Source: Atopobium sp. UBA2090 (GTDB taxonomy: Bacteria > Actinomycetota > Coriobacteriia > Coriobacteriales > Atopobiaceae). From it: a stretch of DNA of 5,032 bases. This document shows, one piece after another, positions 1-5,032 of this stretch. How positions within the stretch are numbered: the first letter of the stretch is position 1; every line of letters begins with the position of its first letter. The position numbers were made by a program, and so were the translations under genes. The DNA is taken from positions 7,769 through 12,800 of the forward strand of contig DCZG01000140.1 of assembly GCA_002331575.1 (NCBI GenBank), written 5' to 3'. The notes beneath the pieces were generated by a model. That model saw nothing but the letters and a program-made list of their open reading frames with translations. It did no database searches and was not told where the DNA came from.

Positions 1-60
1 TAAGCAAGTTGATAAAACCGTGAACAAAGAGCCAAAATCACCCGACGCCACAGCCAGGCC

Positions 61-435
61 CTAGATCTTCTCGAGGTTCTTCTTCACCGAGACGGCCGTC
101 ACGCACACGACGAGCGAGAGCACGGCGACGACCGATGCGACGATGACGGCGACCGTCTGACCGGGAACGGCGAAACCGCTTCCCGCAGCTGACGCCACGT
201 CCACCGCGGTGATGACCCCCGCCTGGGGAATAAGCCTCTTGGCATTCGAGGGGACGTTGGCGATGCGGGCGCCCGAGCCGCCGAGCACCATCGTCGCGAG
301 TCCCGAGACGAGGGCGAGAAGGTCGCTCAGCTCGAATCCGTCCGTGAAGAGCACGATGCCCACCACCGCAACGGCGATTCCCACGAACATGGTGACAAGG
401 CTCAGAACCTTGAGTCTCTTGGCGTCTGGCGACAT
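61..435 (-). CDS. small membrane protein with internal two-helix duplication, function unknown
   Basis: A 124-residue protein that I do not recognise as a named family. Hydrophobic stretches at about residues 10-30, 37-54 and 95-116, plus a weaker one near 73-90, suggest a four-helix inner-membrane protein with a basic C-terminal tail (KKNLEKI). The sequence AKRL occurs at residues 5-8 and again at 65-68, each time followed by a hydrophobic segment, so the protein looks like two diverged copies of a roughly 60-residue unit. I chose the ATG at 433-435 because GGAGGAG lies just upstream. The longer open frame to 558 has no such ribosome site and would add 41 hydrophilic residues running into the tRNA promoter region. 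There is no signal-peptide cleavage site or catalytic motif. It is transcribed away from tRNA-Ala. I see no clear promoter and no terminator after its stop. The gene call is fairly secure; its function is unknown. Confidence 0.8.
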   Translation of the reverse strand: MSPDAKRLKVLSLVTMFVGIAVAVVGIVLFTDGFELSDLLALVSGLATMVLGGSGARIANVPSNAKRLIPQAGVITAVDVASAAGSGFAVPGQTVAVIVASVVAVLSLVVCVTAVSVKKNLEKI

Positions 436-516
436 GACTTCTCCTCCGAACCATACGGAATGTGGCGTCCCTGTGATTGCACTCCCCTTGCAAGAGTAGC
501 TTACCCAAATTGTTCC

Positions 517-544
517 TTGACCATCAGCCTTACTTTGGTATAGT
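517..544 (+). promoter_or_regulatory. sigma70-type promoter for tRNA-Ala
   Basis: TTGACC (517-522) and TATAGT (539-544) each match the housekeeping consensus at five of six positions, with a 16-base spacer. Transcription would begin near 551, leaving a leader of only about a dozen bases before the mature tRNA at 564, which is typical of tRNA operons. It is one of the most AT-rich spots in this part of the window. Confidence 0.8.
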
Positions 545-563
545 AATTCCCGCACCAACCAAA

Positions 564-639
564 GGGGAATTAGCTCAGTTGGGAGAGCGCGTGACTGGCA
601 GTCACGAGGTCAGGGGTTCGAACCCCCTATTCTCCACCA
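564..639 (+). tRNA. tRNA-Ala (anticodon GGC)
   Basis: All four arms fold. The acceptor stem is GGGGAAT with ATTCTCC, the D stem GCTC/GAGC, and the anticodon stem CGTGA/TCACG encloses the loop CTGGCAG with anticodon GGC at 597-599. The T arm is AGGGG, TTCGAAC, CCCCT. The G3-U70 wobble pair, the main alanine identity element, is present (G566 opposite T633), as is discriminator A636. The 3' CCA is encoded at 637-639. The tRNA reads GCC and GCU alanine codons, and GCC is heavily used in the neighbouring genes. Confidence 0.98.
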
Positions 640-647
640 CACATGAC

Positions 648-676
648 GGGCGGCGGCGTTTGCCGTCGCCCTTTTT
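648..676 (+). terminator. intrinsic terminator between the two tRNA genes
   Basis: A 10-bp stem (648-657 with 662-671, one G-T pair) closes a four-base loop and is followed at once by TTTTT (672-676). This is a textbook Rho-independent terminator. It begins eight bases after the CCA of tRNA-Ala, and the next tRNA starts eight bases after the T run, so it should at least partly separate the two genes. Confidence 0.85.
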
Positions 677-684
677 GTGCATCT

Positions 685-757
685 GGGCTCATGGCGCAAC
701 GGTCAGCGCAGGGGACTCATAATCCCTGGGTTGCAGGTTCGAATCCTGCTGGGCCCA
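685..757 (+). tRNA. tRNA with CAT anticodon (elongator Met or Ile2)
   Basis: The cloverleaf is complete. The acceptor is GGGCTCA with TGGGCCC, the D stem GCGC/GCGC has an eight-base loop, and the anticodon stem GGGGA/TCCCT encloses CTCATAA with CAT at 718-720. The T arm is GCAGG, TTCGAAT, CCTGC. It is not the initiator: the first acceptor pair is G-C rather than the unpaired C/A of initiators, 11-24 is C-G, and the anticodon stem lacks three consecutive G-C pairs at 29-31. Elongator Met and Ile2 (whose CAU is modified to lysidine-AU by TilS) cannot be separated from the anticodon alone; the C4-G69 pair is compatible with Ile2. After discriminator A757 the genome reads CCT, so CCA must be added by nucleotidyltransferase. 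I see no obvious promoter between it and tRNA-Ala. Confidence 0.95.
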
Positions 758-775
758 CCTCACGATTCTTCTCAA

Positions 776-825
776 GCGCCCTCGCTCGTCTGCCACCACA
801 GACCGAGCGGGGGCGCTCGTCGTTT
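776..825 (+). terminator. probable terminator after tRNA-CAT
   Basis: A long GC-rich stem pairs 776-792 with 799-816, with one bulged base and one G-T pair, around a six-base loop. It starts 16 bases after the second tRNA. The following bases (817-825) are only modestly T-rich and interrupted by C and G, so it is a weaker intrinsic terminator than the one at 648-676, or a processing or stability hairpin. Confidence 0.6.
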
Positions 826-852
826 CCAGGGCTTGAGGAAGAGTCCCCAATC

Positions 853-945
853 CTCTTTCAGGCAAATCTTGTGCCGTTCCGTTCATTTCTCGGCATCCAA
901 GAGGGTGCGGAATGAACGGAACGGCACAAGATTTGCCTGAAAGAG
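853..945. repeat. perfect 35-bp inverted repeat with 23-base spacer
   Basis: Bases 853-887 are the exact reverse complement of 911-945, with no mismatch. The arms begin CTCTTTCAGG and end CCTGAAAGAG. The spacer (888-910) can itself pair GCATCC with GGGTGC around AAGA, so the whole 93-base block could form one long cruciform or RNA hairpin. There is no T run on either side, no open reading frame of note, and no clear target duplication at its borders. It lies between convergent transcription units (tRNA-CAT and the AraC-type gene). It could be a MITE-like or REP-like palindromic repeat, the joined ends of a lost mobile element, or an oversized convergent terminator. The repeat is certain from the sequence; its nature is not. 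Confidence 0.95.
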
Positions 946-988
946 TCACGCAGTTCGGAAGAATGACGCATGAACGGACATGCCAGCC

Positions 989-1870
989 TCAGGACCCGGC
1001 TGCCTTCCGATACTCGCTCGGTGTCTTTCCATAGCGGGCTCGAAACCTGCGGATGAAGTACGACCCGTTGTCGAAGCCGCAGCTCACGGCAATGTTGCCG
1101 ATGGACTCGTCCGTCTCCCTCAGAAAGTACGTCGCCGCGGTGAGGCGGTAGTCGTTGAGGTATCCCACGAAGGTCTGGCCCGTCTCCTCCTTGAACACCC
1201 TCATGAAGTGCGCCTCGCTATAGCCCGCGAGAGACGCCGCGCCCTCCACGGTGAGCTTCTCGGCGTAGCGGGTCTTCACGTCGGCGAGAACGACCTTGAG
1301 CCTGTCAGCAGACCTCCTCGGCTGGGTCTGGGGCCGATCGAGTCGATTCGCGTAGAGCGCGTGCAGGAACTCGAAGAGGTACCCCTTGACCAGGAGCGAG
1401 TAGCCGGGGGTCCTGTTCGTGCAGGCTGCGTCGGCACCATCGAGAGCTGCTTTGGCCTCGAGATAGAAGTCCGTTCCCGGCGGGATTGGTCGCTCGAAGG
1501 CAAGATTGCCATTGCGAAGAGGTTCAAGGACGTTCTTCCGGAACCACTCGTCCTCGTCTCCCCCACCGAGCATGCCGGGCGAGAAGATGATGTTCTCATA
1601 CTCCATGCGACCGCCCGGCGTCCCGTCGATGGAGTGAATCTCTCCAGGCAGCACGGGAACGATGGACCCCGCCCGCACCTCGAGGCGGTTGAAGTCGACC
1701 GAGACGACCCCCTCTCCGCGCTTGATGTAGATGACCTCCATCTGGTCATGCCAGTGCGGGTTCACGCGGTCGAAGTCCTGGGGAATCGTGCAGAGGTAGG
1801 TGTTGTAGGCAAAGTCGGGCTGCTCGTGGAGCTTCGTCTCGCGGTACTGCGCGTACTCGTCGAACTCCAT
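989..1870 (-). CDS. AraC-family transcriptional regulator with N-terminal cupin sensor
   Basis: A 293-residue DNA-binding regulator of the two-domain AraC/XylS type, close to the usual length. Residues ~36-100 form the cupin-like effector domain: HWH at 39-41, E45, a GxG turn near 52-54 and H79 lie where these domains place their pocket residues. The linker region ~130-185 is followed by two helix-turn-helix units: 205-234 (EGAASLAGYSEAHFMRVFK) and 255-289, ending in the family signature GFDNGSYFIRRFRARYGKTP. I chose the ATG at 1868-1870 because GGAGG lies six bases upstream. The 24 extra residues of the longer open frame would run into the promoter region. It is divergent from glgP with a 150-base gap, so it probably controls glgP and itself. 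The ligand is unknown; a sugar is likely from context. Activator or repressor cannot be decided. Confidence 0.95.
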   Translation of the reverse strand: MEFDEYAQYRETKLHEQPDFAYNTYLCTIPQDFDRVNPHWHDQMEVIYIKRGEGVVSVDFNRLEVRAGSIVPVLPGEIHSIDGTPGGRMEYENIIFSPGMLGGGDEDEWFRKNVLEPLRNGNLAFERPIPPGTDFYLEAKAALDGADAACTNRTPGYSLLVKGYLFEFLHALYANRLDRPQTQPRRSADRLKVVLADVKTRYAEKLTVEGAASLAGYSEAHFMRVFKEETGQTFVGYLNDYRLTAATYFLRETDESIGNIAVSCGFDNGSYFIRRFRARYGKTPSEYRKAAGS

Positions 1871-1918
1871 GGCTGCCTCCAAAGGCGAGCACTGCCAAAA
1901 AGCGACTTTTGTGCTAGT

Positions 1919-1939
1919 TCTTGTCGCAATTGTACAAGA
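1919..1939. promoter_or_regulatory. candidate operator in the araC-glgP intergenic region
   Basis: TCTTGT (1919-1924) and ACAAGA (1934-1939) form a 6-bp inverted repeat with nine bases between. It contains the perfect palindrome TTGTACAA (1930-1937). It covers the -10 of the AraC-type gene and part of the glgP -35, where a bound regulator could affect both. AraC-family proteins often bind direct rather than inverted repeats, so the assignment is tentative. Confidence 0.35.
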
Positions 1940-1958
1940 CATATAGCTGATGTTGCAA
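1929..1958 (-). promoter_or_regulatory. candidate promoter of the AraC-type gene
   Basis: On the minus strand TTGCAA (1958-1953) and TACAAT (1934-1929) lie 18 bases apart, matching the -35 and -10 consensus at four and five positions. Transcription would start near 1922, giving a leader of about 50 bases. That leader contains a short AAAAG/CTTTT hairpin (1898-1910) before the ribosome site. This promoter overlaps the opposing glgP promoter. Confidence 0.55.
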
Positions 1959-1965
1959 GTATAGT
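1936..1965 (+). promoter_or_regulatory. candidate glgP promoter
   Basis: AAGACA (1936-1941) and TATAGT (1960-1965) are 18 bases apart. The -10 is strong (five of six) and the -35 weak (four of six), which fits a promoter needing an activator. Start would be near 1972, about 50 bases before the glgP ATG. Confidence 0.5.
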
Positions 1966-2020
1966 GCGTCTAGCACCTCAGGGGGAACTACTGGTGGACA
2001 CGTATTCCGGAGGCACTGAC

Positions 2021-4291
2021 ATGGCACATGAAACGCTCGCATCCTACACGGGAAAACCCCTCGCCGGCTGCACCGACCTCGAGCTCTTCAACGGGCTTCT
2101 CGCGATGACGACCGATGCCGCGCGCACGCGCGGTTACAACGAGGGCACGAAGAAGCTCTACTACATCTCCGCCGAGTTCCTCATCGGCAAGCTCCTCGGC
2201 AACAACCTCATCAACCTCGGCCTCTACGACAGGGTCCGCGACGAGCTCGCGGCAGCCGGCAAGGACCTCTCCGCGCTCGAGGAGTTCGAGTACGAGCCCT
2301 CGCTCGGCAACGGCGGCCTCGGCAGGCTCGCCGCCTGTTTCATCGACTCCTGCGCCACGCTCGGTCTCCCCGCGGACGGCGTCGGCCTCGCCTACCATTG
2401 CGGGCTCTTCCGCCAGAGCTTCAACGAGCGCAAGCAGTACGAGTCCCCGGACTACTGGCTCAAGTGGGGCCAGGAGAGCTGGATGCGACGCACGGAGCGT
2501 CACTACACCGTCTCCTTCGGCGGCTTCGACGTCACGTCGACCCTCTATGACATCGACGTCACGGGCTACGGAAGCAAGTGCGGGCGCCTGCGCCTCTTCG
2601 ACGTCGACTCGATCGACGAGCGCGTCATCCGCAACCGCATCCAGTTCGACAAGGGTCAGATCTCCAAGAACCTCACGCTCTTCCTCTACCCCGACGACTC
2701 CGACGAGGACGGCCGCATCCTCCGCGTCTACCAGGAGTACTTCATGGTGAGCAACGCCGCGCAGCTCGTGCTCGACGAGTGCGTGGACCGCGGAAGCAAC
2801 CTCCACGACCTCGCGGACTACGCCGCCATCCAGATCAACGACACGCACCCCACGATGGTGATCCCGGAGCTCGTCCGCCTTCTCGGCGAGCGCGGCATCG
2901 ACTTCGACGAGGCGATTGCCATCATCACGAAGGTGTGTGGCTACACCAACCACACGATTCTCGCGGAGGCCCTCGAGACCTGGCCCTCTTCCTATCTCGA
3001 GCGTGCGGTGCCCCAGCTCATGCCCATCATCCGCAAGCTCGACGAGCGCGTGCGCTCGACCTACGAAGAGCCGTTCGTCCAGATCGTCGACGAGTGGGGC
3101 AACGTGCACATGGCCAACATCGACATCCACTTCAGCCACTCCGTGAACGGCGTCGCCGCCCTGCACACGAACATCCTCAAGAACACCGAGCTCGCACCCT
3201 TCAACAAGATCTATCCGGAGAAGTTCAACAACAAGACGAACGGTATCACCTTCCGCCGCTGGCTCGTCGAGTGCGACCCCGAGCTCTCAGAGCTCATCAG
3301 CTCGCGCATCGGCGAGGGATGGAAGACGAACGCCGACGAGCTCGAGGGGCTTCTCGCCTCGCACGACGACGAGAACCTCCTGGACGCCCTGGTCTCCGTG
3401 AAGGCAGCCAACAAGCGCCGCTTCGCCTCTTGGCTCAAGGACCACCAGGGCACGGATATCTCTCCCGACTCCGTCTTCGACGTACAGGCCAAGCGCCTCC
3501 ATGAGTACAAGCGCCAGCAGCTCAACCTCCTCTGGGCCATCCGCACCTACCTTGACATCAAGGCGGGCAAGCTTCCCGAGCGTCCCGTCACGGTGATTTT
3601 CGGCGCCAAGGCCGCACCCGCCTACACCATCGCCAAGGACATCATCCACGCCATCATCTGCCTGGGCGACCTCATCGCGGCTGACCCCGAGGCAAGCCCC
3701 TACCTCAAGGTCGTCATGATCGAGAACTACAACGTGACGGCAGCCGAGAAGCTCATTCCCGCCGCCGACGTCTCCGAGCAGATCAGCCTCGCCTCGAAGG
3801 AGGCCTCTGGCACGAGCAACATGAAGTTCATGCTCAACGGCGCCGTGACGCTCGGCACCATGGACGGGGCCAACGTCGAGATCGCAGAGCTCGTGGGCGA
3901 GGAGAACGTCTACGCGTTCGGCGCTTCATCAGACGAGGTCATCGCGCGCTACCAGCGCGGCGACTACGACCCCAAGGCCTACTACGAGAAGGATCCCGAG
4001 CTCGCGGCCGCAGTCGACTTCCTGACCGGCCCGGAGATGCTCTCCGTGGGCGATGAGACGAACCTCAAGCGCCTCGCGGGCGAGCTCGTCGGCAAGGACT
4101 GGTTCATGACCTTCCCCGACTTCGAGGACTACTGCGAGACGAAGGGGCGCCTGCTCCATGACATGGCCGACAGCCGCGCCTGGGCGAGGAAATGCCTCGT
4201 AAACATCGCGAAGGCTGGCTACTTCTCGTCGGATCGCACGATAGGGCAGTACAACGCCGACATCTGGCACCTCACGCCCGACGCTCGCTAG
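2021..4291 (+). CDS. glgP: glycogen/alpha-glucan phosphorylase
   Basis: This cytoplasmic GT35 enzyme uses phosphate to cleave terminal alpha-1,4-glucosyl units from glycogen or maltodextrin, giving glucose-1-phosphate. The 756 residues carry the full catalytic set: YYISAEFLIGK (47-57), SLGNGGLGRLAACF (94-107), the active-site histidine in YTNHT (H311), KRLHEYKRQ (491-499; K491, R492 and K497 contact phosphate/PLP), and EASGTSNMKF with the pyridoxal-phosphate lysine K602. The end, GYFSSDRTI...IWHL, is also typical. It is about 60 residues shorter than E. coli GlgP (815), mostly at the N-terminus and after SFGG (165-168), as in related Clostridia-type enzymes; no catalytic part is missing. The ATG at 2021 has GGAGG seven bases upstream. 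It stands alone, without glgC/glgA/glgB in the window, and is divergent from an AraC-type regulator. The exact glucan preference is not visible. Confidence 0.97.
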   Translation: MAHETLASYTGKPLAGCTDLELFNGLLAMTTDAARTRGYNEGTKKLYYISAEFLIGKLLGNNLINLGLYDRVRDELAAAGKDLSALEEFEYEPSLGNGGLGRLAACFIDSCATLGLPADGVGLAYHCGLFRQSFNERKQYESPDYWLKWGQESWMRRTERHYTVSFGGFDVTSTLYDIDVTGYGSKCGRLRLFDVDSIDERVIRNRIQFDKGQISKNLTLFLYPDDSDEDGRILRVYQEYFMVSNAAQLVLDECVDRGSNLHDLADYAAIQINDTHPTMVIPELVRLLGERGIDFDEAIAIITKVCGYTNHTILAEALETWPSSYLERAVPQLMPIIRKLDERVRSTYEEPFVQIVDEWGNVHMANIDIHFSHSVNGVAALHTNILKNTELAPFNKIYPEKFNNKTNGITFRRWLVECDPELSELISSRIGEGWKTNADELEGLLASHDDENLLDALVSVKAANKRRFASWLKDHQGTDISPDSVFDVQAKRLHEYKRQQLNLLWAIRTYLDIKAGKLPERPVTVIFGAKAAPAYTIAKDIIHAIICLGDLIAADPEASPYLKVVMIENYNVTAAEKLIPAADVSEQISLASKEASGTSNMKFMLNGAVTLGTMDGANVEIAELVGEENVYAFGASSDEVIARYQRGDYDPKAYYEKDPELAAAVDFLTGPEMLSVGDETNLKRLAGELVGKDWFMTFPDFEDYCETKGRLLHDMADSRAWARKCLVNIAKAGYFSSDRTIGQYNADIWHLTPDAR

Positions 4292-4314
4292 ATCCGCCGA
4301 GAGACTCGAACGAA

Positions 4315-4351
4315 GGGCGCCCCGTCCATGGTGGATGGGGCGCCCTCCTTT
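4315..4351. terminator. hairpin terminator between glgP and the acetyltransferase
   Basis: A 13-bp GC-rich stem (4315-4327 with 4333-4345, one G-T pair) with a five-base loop sits 23 bases after the glgP stop and just beyond the stop of the convergent acetyltransferase gene. The plus-side tail TCCTTT and the minus-side tail TTCGTT are only partly T-rich. It probably ends both transcripts. Confidence 0.75.
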
Positions 4352-4877
4352 AGAGAACCTTCTCGAAGAGGCGGAACCAGGGCAGCCCGAAGTCCTCGCA
4401 GCCGAGACTCACGGTGCCCACGTACGAGAAGCCCGCCCTCGCGTAGAGACGGCAGGCAGGCTCGTTGTCTGCCGAGGTGTCAAGTCGAAGGGCGAGGTCG
4501 GCCTCTGCCCGAGCGACCGTCTCGGCATGCTCGAGCAGGGCGAGCCCAACCCCACTGCCGAGGTGCTGAGGTGCCACGGCGAGACGGTACACCATGAGGG
4601 TGCGCGAGTAGTCGTTTGGCGTCGACCAGGTCACCTGAGAAAAGCCCTCGGGAGGCTCATGGGAGAGCGTCATGGTGCCCACAAGACGGCCGTCTCGCAG
4701 AGCGACGTAGAGCCCGCCCGCCTCGTACGCACGGCAGGCGTCGTCGCACATCGGATAGACGCCCTTCTTCCAGCGTGGATAGTTGTTGGTCGCGTCGAGA
4801 TGGTCGGTGACGTCGTCATAGAGCCTCGCGACGGCATCGACCTCCTCGGGCGAGGCAGGTCTGACGTCAACGTCCAT
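4350..4877 (-). CDS. GNAT-family N-acetyltransferase
   Basis: A 175-residue acetyl-CoA-dependent transferase, the usual single-domain size. Residues ~95-120 (VYRLAVAPQHLGSGVGLALL) form the beta4-alpha3 core with the Q-x-x-G-x-G type pyrophosphate loop at 104-109. DTSADNEPACRLYARAGFSYVG at ~133-154 is the standard motif-B helix and strand ending in the acetyl-CoA side of the fold. The N-terminal part has a conserved-looking NYPRWKKGVYP (32-42), known from small uncharacterised GNATs of gut Firmicutes and Actinobacteria. The ATG at 4875-4877 has AAGGG seven bases upstream. An earlier in-frame methionine at 4952 would overlap the preceding gene and lies before its stop. The gene starts 23 bases after that stop, so the two are probably one operon. 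The acceptor substrate cannot be inferred. Confidence 0.92.
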   Translation of the reverse strand: MDVDVRPASPEEVDAVARLYDDVTDHLDATNNYPRWKKGVYPMCDDACRAYEAGGLYVALRDGRLVGTMTLSHEPPEGFSQVTWSTPNDYSRTLMVYRLAVAPQHLGSGVGLALLEHAETVARAEADLALRLDTSADNEPACRLYARAGFSYVGTVSLGCEDFGLPWFRLFEKVL

Positions 4878-4900
4878 GGCATCACCCTTCGAGAGATGGG

Positions 4901-5032
4901 TTACCAGGTAAGCATGTCCTCGTCGATGTCGGACACCGTCTCGGCGCCGCACATCTCCATGGTGTCCGCGAGCTCGTCGGCGAGCTGGGCGAAGACCTGC
5001 TTGTCGGCCTGCGACATCGGGTTGACCATCAG
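4901..5032 (-). CDS. C-terminal end of an unrecognised protein (partial)
   Basis: The open frame enters from the right edge and ends at TAA (4901-4903). It gives the last 43 residues of a protein: an acidic, helical-looking segment (QADKQVFAQLADELADTMEM) followed by SDIDEDMLTW at the terminus. It has the same codon bias as its neighbours (CTC, GAC, GAG, GCC) and is followed 23 bases later by the acetyltransferase start, which supports a real gene in an operon. I do not recognise the family from this fragment. There are no cysteine or histidine clusters and no hydrophobic segment. Confidence 0.7.
   Translation of the reverse strand: MMVNPMSQADKQVFAQLADELADTMEMCGAETVSDIDEDMLTW

Noticed and set aside
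38..508. 156-residue minus-strand frame overlapping the membrane protein gene
   Set aside because: Arginine- and glycine-rich shadow translation without recognisable features; the overlapping frame with a strong ribosome site and transmembrane helices is the better gene.
436..558. Longer N-terminus for the membrane protein, starting at 558
   Set aside because: No ribosome site, a hydrophilic extension overlapping the opposing tRNA promoter, and a much better start at 435.
685..757. Initiator tRNA-fMet
   Set aside because: The first acceptor pair is G-C, position 11-24 is C-G, and the anticodon stem lacks three consecutive G-C pairs next to the loop.
853..945. Ordinary Rho-independent terminator for the AraC-type gene or the tRNA
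   Set aside because: The stem is far longer than normal terminators, the spacer is 23 bases, and no T run follows on either strand. A transcription-blocking role is still possible, but it is not a canonical terminator.
837..962. GGAAGA direct repeats (837-842 and 957-962) as a target-site duplication around the palindrome
   Set aside because: Only six bases and not adjacent to the arms (10 and 11 bases away), so they are probably chance. No duplication is visible directly at 852/946.
758..988. Integrated element using the tRNA 3' end as attachment site
   Set aside because: I find no second copy of the tRNA 3' end in the window and no integrase gene.
980..2020. Open upstream extension of the glgP frame, giving a 1103-residue protein
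   Set aside because: The upstream part runs antisense to the AraC-type gene and is open only because of GC-rich codon structure. The glgP homology begins at the ATG at 2021, which has a good ribosome site, and the extension would cover the promoter region.
1988..3166. 392-residue open frame antisense to glgP
   Set aside because: Low-complexity valine-, glutamate- and alanine-rich translation typical of the reverse strand of GC-rich genes; the sense frame is a well-conserved enzyme.

Overview
The window looks like ordinary chromosomal sequence from a high-GC actinobacterium. GC-rich codon choice, Actinobacteria-like tRNA genes (one without an encoded CCA) and a short (756 aa) glycogen phosphorylase resembling anaerobic Firmicutes/Coriobacteriia enzymes suggest a gut or oral Coriobacteriia member such as Olsenella, Atopobium or Collinsella. 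That placement is an inference from sequence style, not a database result.

Layout, left to right. Bases 1-60 hold nothing I can name. A small four-helix membrane protein of unknown function lies on the minus strand (61-435). Its 128-base upstream gap also carries, on the plus strand, a strong sigma70-type promoter for tRNA-Ala(GGC) (564-639). A canonical intrinsic terminator follows, and only eight bases after its T run comes a second tRNA with a CAT anticodon (685-757; elongator Met or Ile2, not initiator). A 231-base gap then holds a weak terminator-like hairpin and a perfect 35-bp inverted repeat with a 23-base spacer (853-945), the least explained structure in the window.

The central unit is a divergent pair: an AraC-family regulator with an N-terminal cupin domain (989-1870, minus) and glycogen phosphorylase glgP (2021-4291, plus). 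Their 150-base shared region contains two overlapping, oppositely directed promoters with an inverted repeat lying over the araC -10 and glgP -35. The simplest model is that the regulator senses a carbohydrate or related ligand and controls glgP and itself. GlgP would release glucose-1-phosphate from stored glycogen or other alpha-1,4-glucan.

glgP converges on a GNAT acetyltransferase (4350-4877, minus), with a strong shared hairpin between them. The acetyltransferase lies 23 bases downstream of the C-terminal end of an unrecognised gene that runs in from the right edge (4901-5032, minus), so these two are probably cotranscribed.

I see no convincing undescribed system. The items most worth a second look are the long perfect palindrome, the terminator between the tRNA genes, the overlapping araC/glgP promoters, and the internal duplication in the membrane protein.
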